Positions 43,851 through 52,974 of a DNA stretch of 64,000 nucleotides are shown here, in pieces (the stretch's first letter is position 1; each line of letters opens with the position of its first letter). This DNA is from Moorena sp. SIOASIH. Its GTDB lineage: Bacteria > Cyanobacteriota > Cyanobacteriia > Cyanobacteriales > Coleofasciculaceae. Under the pieces are notes generated by a model. That model searched no databases. It was not told the origin of the DNA and worked only from the letters and a program-made list of their open reading frames with translations. Both the position numbers and the translations under genes were made by a program. The stretch lies in the NCBI RefSeq assembly GCF_010671925.1, contig NZ_JAAHIH010000004.1, positions 859,501 to 923,500 on the forward strand, in the 5' to 3' direction.

Positions 43851-43999
43851 CATCAAACTTTTACTATAATTATTTATTTAGGCTGTGCTTATCTAAATGG
43901 AATTCTTGATCGATGATGTTTTTACAAATATGAGATGCAGCCGATCTAATTTATGTCTTCTGTCTCAGATAAAAAAACAGCCAATTTATTAGACTAAGA

Positions 44000-45133
44000 T
44001 TAATCCCTAATCAGGTAGTCTGGTAAAATAGTTTCGCTATCTATCTGTGCCAATTCAATCTGCTTTTGGGTCAGATTTTTAGCTCCTTGGAGGTTAGCCC
44101 CTCTTAAATCTGTACCCTGGAGATTAGCTCCCTCTAAATTTGCCTCTTGCAAGTTAGCTTGAATCAACGATGCCCCCTGTAAATTAGCATTCCAGAGGAT
44201 TGCCTTTTCTAGCTTAGCGCTCCTGAGAAATGCCCCTTCTAGGTTAGCATCAGATAAGCAAGCGTCTGTCAAGTTAGCTTTTATCAAGTATGCTCCTTGG
44301 AGGTTAGCTTGATTACAGTCTGCCCCTTCTAGATTGGCTCCGATCACATATGCTCCTTTTAGATTAGCCTGATTAAGACAAGCTCCTTGTAGTTTGGAGC
44401 CACTAAGGTATGCTTCTTGCAGGTTTGCTTCTGTTAGGTTTGCCCCGATCAGTGTGGCGTGACGTAAATCAATTTTCTCATCTTCGAGCTCTTTTGAGCT
44501 GTCGCGCCTGCCAATAACCGTCAGGGCACCTTGAATATCAATGGGAAGTTTTTGGTTTTGTGTAATTTGAACAGGACTGGATAACTCATCTATTTGCTTT
44601 TGCTGCTCTACATTAATCTTCCAAGGGGACTGATATCGCACAAAAGTCGATAAAATTTCCATAATTTTCCAGTGGTCTTCGCCAGAAACCTTAGCAATTC
44701 GTTCTAGGGCATAAATTGCCCCTAGCCGCAGGGCAATCTGATCAGAACTCAGCCACTCCAGGGCATTATTCAAGCATTGAATTATTTGCTTGTCTTCTGT
44801 ACTGATAGTATTCTTGACAGTTATACCAGTTTTTGATAGGTTATATAAACCTTTGTTTAAGTAGTAAATTTTAATCAAAATTACTAGTCCAATAGCCATT
44901 ATTACAACAGCTATAAAAAACAAAATTTGGTCTTTTTGCTCTACTTGATTTACAAAAAAAAATAGTTTATTGAGTTGGGATTTTTCAAGAAACCCCTCAA
45001 TAAAATTTATGGGAAATACCACAAACCAATATAACGAAGCAATCCCTAAGTAGACTAAGCCACTATAAATCAAAAAAACAACCATTTTGAACTGTAAAGG
45101 ATGATTTTTTTCCTGGTTTACCTTGAGCTTCAT
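44000..45133 (-). CDS. membrane-anchored pentapeptide-repeat protein
   Basis: 377 residues. Two transmembrane helices near the N-terminus (FLIYSGLVYLGIASLYWFVV, FFIAVVIMAIGLVILIKI). A linker (~105-210) with HEAT-like text (ALRLGAIYALERIAKVSGED) follows. Then ~25 A(N/D)LxxA pentapeptides (residues ~225-360). The quadrilateral beta helix would be cytoplasmic. Function unknown. Confidence 0.78.
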   Translation of the reverse strand: MKLKVNQEKNHPLQFKMVVFLIYSGLVYLGIASLYWFVVFPINFIEGFLEKSQLNKLFFFVNQVEQKDQILFFIAVVIMAIGLVILIKIYYLNKGLYNLSKTGITVKNTISTEDKQIIQCLNNALEWLSSDQIALRLGAIYALERIAKVSGEDHWKIMEILSTFVRYQSPWKINVEQQKQIDELSSPVQITQNQKLPIDIQGALTVIGRRDSSKELEDEKIDLRHATLIGANLTEANLQEAYLSGSKLQGACLNQANLKGAYVIGANLEGADCNQANLQGAYLIKANLTDACLSDANLEGAFLRSAKLEKAILWNANLQGASLIQANLQEANLEGANLQGTDLRGANLQGAKNLTQKQIELAQIDSETILPDYLIRD

Positions 45134-45288
45134 GCCTTGTATTATCCTGACTGACTCAACTGGTAGACCTAATTAAATCACCGTCTTGTGAATATAATGT
45201 GAATAAATTAAAAAATATAACTAACGAGCTATCGAAACATCCTGAAATTTGAGAACCCCGCGTCTAATGACCGGGGATGAAAAAGAGA

Positions 45289-45456
45289 GACGGGGTGGGT
45301 GCATCTCATATTTGTAAAAAATATCGCAAGTGTGGGGAGTGTGGGGCCCGGGCGCGGGGAGTGTGGGGCCCGGGCGCGGGGAGTGTGGGGCCCGGGCGCG
45401 GGAATTTTCGCCCGAATTTTTGTCTAATTTCAAAACTGAGATGCACTCGACGGGGT
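45289..45456. mobile_element. GC-rich MITE with 12-bp inverted ends and 8-bp target duplication
   Basis: Element 45297-45448. Ends GGGTGCATCTCA and TGAGATGCACTC (one mismatch). Flanked by GACGGGGT on both sides (45289-45296, 45449-45456). The centre has three tandem GTGTGGGGCCCGGGCGCGGG units. A second copy is at 53142-53271. Confidence 0.82.
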
Positions 45457-45478
45457 TAACCCCCTTAAAGTATCCTGG

Positions 45479-45892
45479 CTATTTCCCTTTTTGATTCTCT
45501 ATATACTTTTTGACCACTTCTGTGCTAACTTGACCTGTTGACGCCACAAAATAGGTCGGGGTCCATAGTGAGGGTAATTTTTTAAGATTAGGAAATTCTT
45601 TCCGCAAGTGATGTGAAGCTCGACCTTTTACCCATCGAGCTATTTCAGCAGGAGATTCATGAGTTGGTGCGTTCAAGAACATGTGGACGTGGTCTGGCAT
45701 TATTTCTAGCGCAATCAATTTCCATCCATGTTCGGAAACCAGATCAAAGATTATTTCAAGAAGTCGTCGAGCCACGTGTTCTACTAATACAGGCTTTCGA
45801 CGCTTTGGGACAAAAACAAAGTGATAATTTATTGAAGACACCGACCCCTCTGTACGGCGGTACTCATAATCTTTACTAGATAATTTTGCCAT
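45479..45892 (-). CDS. tnpA: TnpA, Y1 HUH transposase of IS200/IS605
   Basis: 137 residues from ATG 45892 (MAKLSSKDYEYRR). HUH motif in IMPDHVHMFLNAP; catalytic Tyr in STEVVKKYIENQ; INYHFVFVPKRRKPVL is the usual start of the fold. Cuts and joins single strands at the element ends. A longer upstream in-frame reading would overlap tnpB and is not needed. Confidence 0.9.
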   Translation of the reverse strand: MAKLSSKDYEYRRTEGSVSSINYHFVFVPKRRKPVLVEHVARRLLEIIFDLVSEHGWKLIALEIMPDHVHMFLNAPTHESPAEIARWVKGRASHHLRKEFPNLKKLPSLWTPTYFVASTGQVSTEVVKKYIENQKGK

Positions 45893-45960
45893 TTTTTCCG
45901 GGATTATGTTGACTGTAGCTGTAGTAGCAAGTATACTAGTAGACAAGGAGGTGATGCAAC

Positions 45961-47334
45961 TTGTACAAGACAATACCAGTCAAGGCTGTATTTTCAGAAG
46001 AAGAAAGAGCATTTTGGGAATTTCAGTGTCAGCAAGCCAATAGTCTGTTTAATTGTGCAATCTACTATGCTAAACAAAAGCATTACAATTGGCTAAAGGA
46101 ACAAGAGGCTTACACCACTTACTGGAGTGGTGATGACTTAAGAGTTGGTTGGAAAACTTATAAGTGTACTACCAAATATCCAGAGCTTGATATTGCCTTA
46201 AAGATGTCACCTCATTACAAAGGGATGGCGGCTCAATCTGCTCAGCAAACCCTTAAAACTGTTGGGGAAGCGATCACTAGTTTTAATAAATTAGTTGGGT
46301 TGTACTATCAGGGGAAAGTAGATAGACCTAGGTTTCCTCGTTATAGGAAGTCTGGAGGGTTTGCTGCGGTAACTTTCCCTCGGCAAGCTCTCAAGTATAG
46401 AGAAGGGTTGTTTGATCCTTCTGTCAGCAAAGAAAGCAAGCCTGAATTACTAACTCAAATAACACTTTCACCACCAGATTTTATTGACCCTGATTGGGTG
46501 AAAGAGGTCACTGTCCGCCCTTGCTACGGACAGTTGTGGATAGATTGGGTTATTGATGACAGAAAGCAGCCGATAACTGATAACCCAAAACTAGACTATT
46601 TTCAGGCCATTGGGATAGACCACGGTGGTGATAACTGGTTGACCTGCGTTTCAACGTTGGGAAAAAGCTTTATTATCGACGGTCGAAAGCTCAAATCAAT
46701 GAATCAGGGGTACTGTCGCCTTGTAGCTAAATACAAATCTGGGAAACCGGAAAAGTATTGGGATTCCCATCTAGACAAAATCCAACTTAAGCGGAACAAT
46801 CAGATGCGGGATGCCATAAACAAGACGGCTCGGTTTCTTGTAAATCGTTGCTTGAACAATGGGATAGGAAATCTGGTATTTGGCTGGAACGAAGGACAAA
46901 AAAATTGTTCCAGTATGGGGAAGAAAGGAAATCAAAATTTTGTACCTATTCCCACTAAGCGGCTAATTGAAAGATTAAAACAACTTTGTCCTGAATATGG
47001 GATAAAGCTAATTATCACTGAGGAATCTTACACTAGCAAAGCGTCTTTCTTGGACGGTGATTCATTACCAAAATATGGTGAAAAACCCAGCGGATGGATC
47101 CCTTCTGGCAAAAGAGTCAGACGTGGCTTGTACAAAACTGCCTCTGGAAAGTTGATCAACGCCGATTCTAACGGCGCTGCCAACATTCTCAGAAAAGTAT
47201 CCACACAGTCATTCGACCTGACTAAGGTGGTTAGGGGAGCTTTGACACTCCCACATCGATATAATTTGTTCACTGATCTGTCTAAATTATATCGATATAA
47301 GGGTGAAGCGGTACGGGTTTACCCTACCGCGTAA
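45961..47334 (+). CDS. tnpB: TnpB-family RNA-guided nuclease lacking the zinc ribbon, family C
   Basis: 457 residues from TTG 45961 with RBS AAGGAGGTG. RuvC-I Asp in QAIGIDHGGDNWLTCV; RuvC-II Glu in LVFGWNEGQKN; RuvC-III Asp in INADSNGAANIL. The C-x2-C pairs found in the other three TnpB proteins are absent: the region reads SYTSKASFLDGDSLPKYGEK, then GKRVRRGLYKTASG. Forms a divergent pair with tnpA. This subgroup is known in cyanobacteria. Confidence 0.88.
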   Translation: MYKTIPVKAVFSEEERAFWEFQCQQANSLFNCAIYYAKQKHYNWLKEQEAYTTYWSGDDLRVGWKTYKCTTKYPELDIALKMSPHYKGMAAQSAQQTLKTVGEAITSFNKLVGLYYQGKVDRPRFPRYRKSGGFAAVTFPRQALKYREGLFDPSVSKESKPELLTQITLSPPDFIDPDWVKEVTVRPCYGQLWIDWVIDDRKQPITDNPKLDYFQAIGIDHGGDNWLTCVSTLGKSFIIDGRKLKSMNQGYCRLVAKYKSGKPEKYWDSHLDKIQLKRNNQMRDAINKTARFLVNRCLNNGIGNLVFGWNEGQKNCSSMGKKGNQNFVPIPTKRLIERLKQLCPEYGIKLIITEESYTSKASFLDGDSLPKYGEKPSGWIPSGKRVRRGLYKTASGKLINADSNGAANILRKVSTQSFDLTKVVRGALTLPHRYNLFTDLSKLYRYKGEAVRVYPTA

Positions 47335-47339
47335 CATCC

Positions 47340-47378
47340 TTGTAGAATCCCCCGTGCTTTAGCCGGGGGAGATGTCAA
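47340..47378 (+). ncRNA. right-end hairpin / 3' part of predicted omegaRNA, family C
   Basis: TGTAGAATCCCCCGTGCTTT AGCCGGGGGAGATGTCAA after tnpB; near-identical at 18769-18805. Confidence 0.5.
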
Positions 47379-47392
47379 ATCTATATAGCAAA

Positions 47393-47797
47393 GGGAACAG
47401 GGAACAGGGAACAGGGAGTCGGGAATCGGGAGTCGGGAATCGGGAGTCGTCAGAAGCAGGAAATGGTAGGTGCGCTTTCCGTTGGCGAATTAAATTCGCC
47501 ACGGGTCGCACCTGAAGAATTTTCCCGGAAATACTTGTGTATTTTGATACATATGGGTAGATTTTTTTCGGAAATACTTATGTATTTTGATACATATTTT
47601 AATGAATTTATACGTAATAAACGTACCTCCTTTTTAAAAAACCTACCCTTGTAAGCATCTCCCCATCTATCCATCTCCCCATCTCCCCATCTCCCCACCC
47701 TCCCCACACTTCCCACACTTCCCTCTCTTTCCCAACTCCCGACTCCCGACTCCCGACTCCCGACTCCCGACTCCCGACTCCCTTTACCAAGGACTAA
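47393..47797. repeat. repeat field between IS C and the ABC permease
   Basis: GAACAGG and GGGAATC heptamers (47393-47450); the AGGTGCG palindrome (47468-47513); a 29-bp direct repeat CGGAAATACTTGTGTATTTT GATACATAT at 47526-47554 and 47569-47597; CTCCCCA and CGACTCC heptamers (47640-47785). No gene. Confidence 0.7.
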
Positions 47798-48589
47798 TTA
47801 ACGGAATAAAAGAGGATAAATCTGACGCCAAGCTAGGATATAAAACACAGCAGTCCATACCAACAACCAGATTAATTCTAAAAACCAGAACTCTGGTAAC
47901 CCTAACGGCCAACGTAACAAATCAACGATAGATGATAGGGGTAAAACAGCAGCGACATAACCCAGTCCAGTGGGTAATGTATCCCTAGGAAAATAAGTAC
48001 CACAGAGAGTAAACATTGGTATCATGAACAAGAAAATCGGCACATTAATCTGATCAATAGTACGCACCGTTCCAGCTGTAAATAGCCCAATAGCAGCAAA
48101 CAGCATACTCCCTAAAATAATTACAGGCAAAGATACCAGCAATTGCCAGCCAGAGTAAAGTCCCCAGATAACTGCTACTAAACCTGTGATGGTACCAGCT
48201 AGAGCTCCCTTTGTAGTTGCCCATAGCCAATCTCCAATAAATACTTCCATGAAACTCAAGGGTGCTGTCAGCAGTGCATGCCAAGTTTTTTGAAAACTCA
48301 AGCGCAAATAACTCCCATATGCTCCTTCAGAAAAAGACTGAAACAGAACCCCAATTCCTATCATTCCAGGAGCTATAAAGTTCAAATAAGAGGTGGTTTG
48401 ACCATGGTAATAAACATCTCCCACTAGGGGAGTTAAACCATAGCCAAAGGCAATCAGATAGATTATAGGTTCAGAAATTGGAAGTAAACTATTGACTAGC
48501 CAAGTTTTTTGATACACTTTGGCATGACGATGCCAGACAGAGTAAATGCCCCAAAATGTTACAGAAATTCCTTTCATACCGAGTTGCAT
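47798..48589 (-). CDS. ABC-2 type exporter permease
   Basis: 263 residues, six predicted helices, NodJ-like. ISVTFWGIYSVWHRHAKVYQ K at the N-terminus, SFQKTWHALLTAPLSFMEVF, GTYFPRDTLP in the last large loop. Partner of the ATPase at 48902, upstream on the same strand, but 312 bp and a MITE-like repeat separate them. Confidence 0.85.
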   Translation of the reverse strand: MQLGMKGISVTFWGIYSVWHRHAKVYQKTWLVNSLLPISEPIIYLIAFGYGLTPLVGDVYYHGQTTSYLNFIAPGMIGIGVLFQSFSEGAYGSYLRLSFQKTWHALLTAPLSFMEVFIGDWLWATTKGALAGTITGLVAVIWGLYSGWQLLVSLPVIILGSMLFAAIGLFTAGTVRTIDQINVPIFLFMIPMFTLCGTYFPRDTLPTGLGYVAAVLPLSSIVDLLRWPLGLPEFWFLELIWLLVWTAVFYILAWRQIYPLLFR

Positions 48590-48777
48590 TCCAAGATAGT
48601 AGATTGGTTGGATAGGGGGATAGGGAGATGGGGAGATGGGGAGATTGGGGTAAGAGAAAGTTGTAGGTTTTACCGCAACTTGGTATCATTTATTTTTTAA
48701 TATTTTACCCAATCACATCTCCCAATATAGGAGATGACAATTATTCAACCGGATGTTGATAGTAAACCTGTCTAACT

Positions 48778-48900
48778 TACAGCGTTTTTCATAACTATGA
48801 GGTACACAGGATTTTTTCCCTGTTCTCTGTTCTCTGCTCCCTGCTCCCTGCTCCCTAAAACCTATAACGAAAGTACCTCACAGAATTGAAAACTGCTGTA
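48778..48900. mobile_element. TATAGC-type MITE-like element between ABC genes
   Basis: Left TACAGCGTTTTTCATAACTA then TGAGGTACACAGG; CTCCCTG heptamers; right AAGTACCTCACAGAATTGAA then AACTGCTGTA. Both ends are preserved, with a matching change at the tips (TACAGC and GCTGTA). Confidence 0.65.
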
Positions 48901-48901
48901 A

Positions 48902-49846
48902 TCAATCCAATGATGTTCCGGTCAGTCGTAAAAATACATCTTCCAAGTTGGTGCGGCGGCGGCTTAGACTAACAGATGGAATCGTATTTAGCTCTTTCCA
49001 GAGAGGTTGGGAATTGTCCATAGGTAATGCCATCAGGTAGTTACTGCCAAAGGTGCGATACCAAGTTCCGTACTGAGTCGCTAATTGTTGCAGGATATCT
49101 TCCGAGATACCGTCAATCTCCACTAGCTCTTTACCAACAGTGCGCTCAATCAGGTCATTGGGGGTACCTTCGTCAATCACCTTACCCTGCTGAAGTAAGA
49201 TTAAGCGATCACATAATCGTTGTGCTTCATCCATATAGTGAGTAGTCAACAACACCCCACACCCTTGATTTTTCAGGTGAATCACCAGCTTCCAAAAATC
49301 CTGCCGTGCATCCGGGTCAAGTCCTGTGGTAGGTTCATCTAAAAACACGACTTGGGGATGATTAATCAAGGCTCGTGCCAATACCAAACGCCGCTTCAAT
49401 CCACCAGACAGCTCATCAATCCGCCGCTGAGCATAATCCTGTAGCCCCACCAGCCCCAGTAACTCCCCTGCCCGTTTCCGAGCTGACTTACCGGTAATCC
49501 GGTAGTGGTGGGCAAAGATAACCAAATTTTCAAATACGGTGAAGTCCGGGTCAAGATTATCCTCTTGAGTAACAATCCCCATCGAAAAACGAACCTGTCG
49601 CCCTTGAGAATGTACCTGATATTGACCCAACTGCACAAAGCCACGACTAGGAACAACTGCGCCGTAGAGCATTCCCACCGTAGTGGTTTTACCCGCACCA
49701 TTCGGTCCAAGTAAACCCAAAATTTCCCCAGGATTCAGGGTAAAACTAACTCCACTAACGACAGTGCGATTGCCATAAGATTTCCACAAATCGTAAGCCG
49801 TCAGTGCTACTCGTTCCGTATCGATTTCAGATGTTGTAAGATACAT
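48902..49846 (-). CDS. ABC-2 type exporter ATPase
   Basis: 314 residues from ATG 49846. Walker A GLLGPNGAGKTTTVG, signature DELSGGLKRRLVLARAL, Walker B VVFLDEPTTGLDPD, switch His in LLTTHYMDEA. NodI/DrrA-type. The frame stays open ~390 nt further upstream, but only as NLQPT repeats from the GGTTGAA array, so the later ATG was chosen. Works with the permease at 47798. Confidence 0.88.
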   Translation of the reverse strand: MYLTTSEIDTERVALTAYDLWKSYGNRTVVSGVSFTLNPGEILGLLGPNGAGKTTTVGMLYGAVVPSRGFVQLGQYQVHSQGRQVRFSMGIVTQEDNLDPDFTVFENLVIFAHHYRITGKSARKRAGELLGLVGLQDYAQRRIDELSGGLKRRLVLARALINHPQVVFLDEPTTGLDPDARQDFWKLVIHLKNQGCGVLLTTHYMDEAQRLCDRLILLQQGKVIDEGTPNDLIERTVGKELVEIDGISEDILQQLATQYGTWYRTFGSNYLMALPMDNSQPLWKELNTIPSVSLSRRRTNLEDVFLRLTGTSLD

Positions 49847-49869
49847 AGCTAAGACAACACATGGGTTGC

Positions 49870-50215
49870 TCAATTTTGTTCGCGTTCGCCTTTGGCGTGG
49901 CCTACGGCCAAGCGTGGCCCATAGGCCAAGGTTAGCTGGTTGAAGGTTGTTCGCGAAGCGTGGCCAAAGGCCAAGGTTAGCTGGTTGAAGGTTAGTCGGT
50001 TGAAGGTTAGCTGGTTGAAGGTTAGCTGGTTGAAGGTTAGCTGGTTGAAGGTTAGTGGGTTGAAGGTTAGCTGGTTGAAGGTTAGTCGGTTGAAGGTTAG
50101 TGGGTTGAAGGTTAGTCGGTTGAAGGTTAGTCGGTTGAAGGTTAGTCGGTTGAAGGTTAGTCGGTTGAAGGTTAGTCGGTTGAAGGTTAGTCGGTTGAAG
50201 GTTAGCTGGGTAATG
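49870..50215. repeat. GGTTGAAGGTTAG(T/C) array, ~17 units, with GGCC palindromes
   Basis: 15-bp units in one orientation, beginning with GCGTGGCC palindromes. An oppositely oriented array lies at 50640-50853, making a large inverted repeat upstream of the ATPase gene. Confidence 0.85.
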
Positions 50216-50500
50216 CCTCACGGACCACTGACCCAAGGTTAATTGAGTCTACTTGAATCAATATTATGACTTGGGTAAATTCATTAGCTTCACAAAGCCA
50301 AAGGAAAAGCCTTGCTTTCACTTGTACTACAAAAGTAGTATAACGATATGTTTTAATACTGTCAAAATTAATAAAGACACTAAAGATGGATGAAGCGATA
50401 GAAATCAGGCATTAGCCCCAGGAAAACAGGTACTTATCACGTCTTATCTGTATGTATCGTTAATTTCAAACCTAACCAGTTAACCTATAAGCATTCAGCT
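50216..50500. other. gene-free spacer between the inverted arrays
   Basis: Non-repetitive, AT-rich; includes CTTGTACTACAAAAGTAGTA (inverted pair TACTAC/GTAGTA). It probably holds the original promoter of the ATPase gene. Confidence 0.35.
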
Positions 50501-50504
50501 ATCA

Positions 50505-50853
50505 GCCTTGGCCAAAAGCCACGCTACGCGAACAGCTATCAGCCTTGGCCAAAAGCCACGCTACGCGAACAGCTATCATCCATCAGCACACTAACCTTGG
50601 CCAATAGGCCACGCGATCGCGTTCAACCAGTTAACCTTGGCCAATAGGCCACGCGATCGCGTTCAACCAGTTAACCTTCAACCTTCAACCTTCAACCTTC
50701 AACCGACTAACCTTCAACCTTCAACCGACTAACCTTCAACCGACTAACCTTCAACCTTCAACCGACTAACCTTCAACCTTCAACCGACTAACCTTCAACC
50801 TTCAACCGACTAACCTTCAACCTTCAACCGACTAACCTTCAACCCCCTAACCT
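50505..50853. repeat. GCCACGCTACGCGAACAGC and (AACCTTCAACCGACT)n array
   Basis: Dispersed palindromes, then AACCTTC-type units ending exactly at the subtilase stop codon, whose TGA lies within GCTTGAAGG. Confidence 0.85.
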
Positions 50854-52971
50854 TCAAGCAACTCCTAAAATCAATTCCCAACTATTCAACCTTCCCGTAT
50901 CCATCGCTACATCATCCACCACCTGTAATTGCCATACCCCTGATGCTGGTTTATTTAAAACCAACTTCAAAGCGGGAGTAGTTTCCACGGAATAGGTTTG
51001 TTTTAATACTCTCCTCGCTCCCAAGGTGCGACTTTGTAACAACACTATCTCACCTGTAGGGGATTTCAAACTTATCTCAATATCCCCTAAAAATTCATGC
51101 TCAATATCCACCTTTACCTGAATCTCTCTGACCGATGCTGATTGAGTTAACCGAATCCTACTAGTAATCCCCCGAGGATTATTGTCAGGAATGTTGACGC
51201 TGCGGTCATTAATTCCTTCAATCACCTTTTTGGAAGCAGATGACCTTTCCTGGGATTTCTCCTGAGCCGCTTTAACAGCCTTAAAGGCGTTAACTTTACC
51301 ATAGCCAAACCACTGAGAGTGACCATTGGTATCATAGGTTCCCAGTCGTCTGTTTAACTGAGGGTCTGGATTAGGGTCTACGATTTTATCAGCACTCTGT
51401 TCCAAAATCTGCTTCACCTCCCCAGCAGTTAGGTCAGGATTGACCGAAAGCACTAACGCGGCAACTCCTGCTACTACCGGACAAGCACTAGATGTTCCGC
51501 CAAAATTGCCCACAAAATCCCCAGTCTCATAGCCAGCTGACCCCACTTGGTCAGCACTGAATACCCCTAATCCCTTGATTCCTCCTGTCACTATAGGTGC
51601 CGTATAAACATAGCCTTTGTTGGGAAACCACATCCCTGGGGGAGCATTATTACTGGGAGCGCACACGGAAACATTTTCCCCCCAATTGCTATAAGCCGAC
51701 TTTTTACCCAGGCTATTACAAGCAGAAACTGTAATCACATCGGGATGAACCGCAAATCCACTCAACCATTCCGTTGACCCTTTCAACAAATTATTTGGCC
51801 ACCCCCGCTCATAGATAGTGCCGCTAACTGGACGATTGGCATTCCCCGCCGCAAAAACAATCACACAGCCTTTCCCTTGACGTCCTTTAGTAGCAGCACG
51901 GGTAATCGCTGCTCGTTGTCGCAGGGATAGGGGAAAATAAGCTGATGCAGCACCCCAACTGCAAGAAATTACACTCGCGCCATGGTCAACTGCCCAATCA
52001 AACAGTGCTTCAATGCTGCGGTCATCGAGAAAACCACTGGTGCGCATTGGCATCAAAGCACACTTAGGCGCTACTCCCACAATTCCCTGACCATTTTCCT
52101 CTGCCACCGCTATCCCTGCGCAAGCGGTGCCATGACTCTCACCAGAATTAGTAGGTATGGGCAAAAAGTCTTGGTCTTTAAAGTCCCTAGGGGCAACAAT
52201 TTTGCCAGGACCGGAAAAATCGGGATGGTTGATGTCAATCGCATCATCAGTCACAGCCACCACTACCGACCGGTCTCCTCGGGTAATATCCCACGCTTGC
52301 TCGACATGAATATGGGAAGCAATTGACAACATCGCACCGCCGTTATGGTTCAGATACCACTGCTTGGGATATAAGGTGTCTTGGGGACGGTAAAACGGTT
52401 CTTGGGGTATGACAATATTCGGTTCAGCTGTTAATACCTCGGGCAATCCCGTCAAGCGATTAGCAATTTTAATCGGATTCTCTCTAGCGCTAGCGGTAAC
52501 TTCACACACAAAGGTGTTGGGGATGCCTTCTACAGGTTGTACTATTTGTAAACCAAAGGAGTCAGTAACCGATGCGATCGCATTTTGATCCGCTTCTGGA
52601 ATAAATTGAATCGTTAGTTCATCGGTCAGATAAATCAACGAATCTGGATTATCCTTAATCTGGTAGACATGACTGGCAAATGCCACCGCTTCATTTTCCC
52701 GTGCTGCCTGCATTGCTGGATCCCGTTCCGACCCAGGCACAGTGAATTCCTGTAATAGGGTACTTTGGATTTGCCCATGGTGTTCGAGTCGAATGCTTTG
52801 GGCTAATTCATCAGTAACTGTTGAATTCTTGGGGTATATGGTAAAGCGATCGCTTACCTTCTCCAGGGAAAGTTCATCACCTCCCCGCTGTAACACTATA
52901 CCGACACTGGTTTCTGGAACACCTTGGCTGGTACTAGACTCGTCTGGGGTATGGGAGCTACTACGGGTCAT
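50854..52971 (-). CDS. subtilisin-family serine protease with C-terminal P domain
   Basis: 705 residues from ATG 52971 (MTRSSSHTP). N-terminal propeptide-like part (~1-190). S8 catalytic triad: Asp in VVAVTDDAIDINHPDF, His in SGESHGTACAGIA, Ser in GGTSSACPVVAGVAALV. C-terminal ~100 residues are a proprotein-convertase P domain (VKVDIEHEFLGDIEISLKSP TGEIVLL ... GVWQLQVVD). Similar in layout to cyanobacterial calcium-dependent proteases (PrcA). No Sec signal from this start. An open extension upstream consists only of repeat and MITE codons. Confidence 0.85.
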   Translation of the reverse strand: MTRSSSHTPDESSTSQGVPETSVGIVLQRGGDELSLEKVSDRFTIYPKNSTVTDELAQSIRLEHHGQIQSTLLQEFTVPGSERDPAMQAARENEAVAFASHVYQIKDNPDSLIYLTDELTIQFIPEADQNAIASVTDSFGLQIVQPVEGIPNTFVCEVTASARENPIKIANRLTGLPEVLTAEPNIVIPQEPFYRPQDTLYPKQWYLNHNGGAMLSIASHIHVEQAWDITRGDRSVVVAVTDDAIDINHPDFSGPGKIVAPRDFKDQDFLPIPTNSGESHGTACAGIAVAEENGQGIVGVAPKCALMPMRTSGFLDDRSIEALFDWAVDHGASVISCSWGAASAYFPLSLRQRAAITRAATKGRQGKGCVIVFAAGNANRPVSGTIYERGWPNNLLKGSTEWLSGFAVHPDVITVSACNSLGKKSAYSNWGENVSVCAPSNNAPPGMWFPNKGYVYTAPIVTGGIKGLGVFSADQVGSAGYETGDFVGNFGGTSSACPVVAGVAALVLSVNPDLTAGEVKQILEQSADKIVDPNPDPQLNRRLGTYDTNGHSQWFGYGKVNAFKAVKAAQEKSQERSSASKKVIEGINDRSVNIPDNNPRGITSRIRLTQSASVREIQVKVDIEHEFLGDIEISLKSPTGEIVLLQSRTLGARRVLKQTYSVETTPALKLVLNKPASGVWQLQVVDDVAMDTGRLNSWELILGVA

Positions 52972-52974
52972 AAG

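Larger units (their letters stand above)
45243..47378 (+). mobile_element. complete IS200/IS605 element, family C (tnpA and tnpB divergent)
   Basis: Left hairpin CCCCGCGTCTAATGACCGGG GATGAAA, preceded by AACATCC as in the mini-element at 18420. Right hairpin AATCCCCCG / CGGGGGAG ending GATGTCAA at 47378. It carries both transposase and TnpB, and a 152-bp MITE sits between left end and tnpA. The only element here with its own transposase, so it may be active. Confidence 0.8.

Noticed and set aside
47450-47790. Small frames with GSRESGVGS-type repeats
   Set aside because: Translations of heptamer arrays.
49847-50236. N-terminal extension of the ABC ATPase made of NLQPT repeats
   Set aside because: It only translates the GGTTGAA array; the ATPase domain begins properly after ATG 49846.
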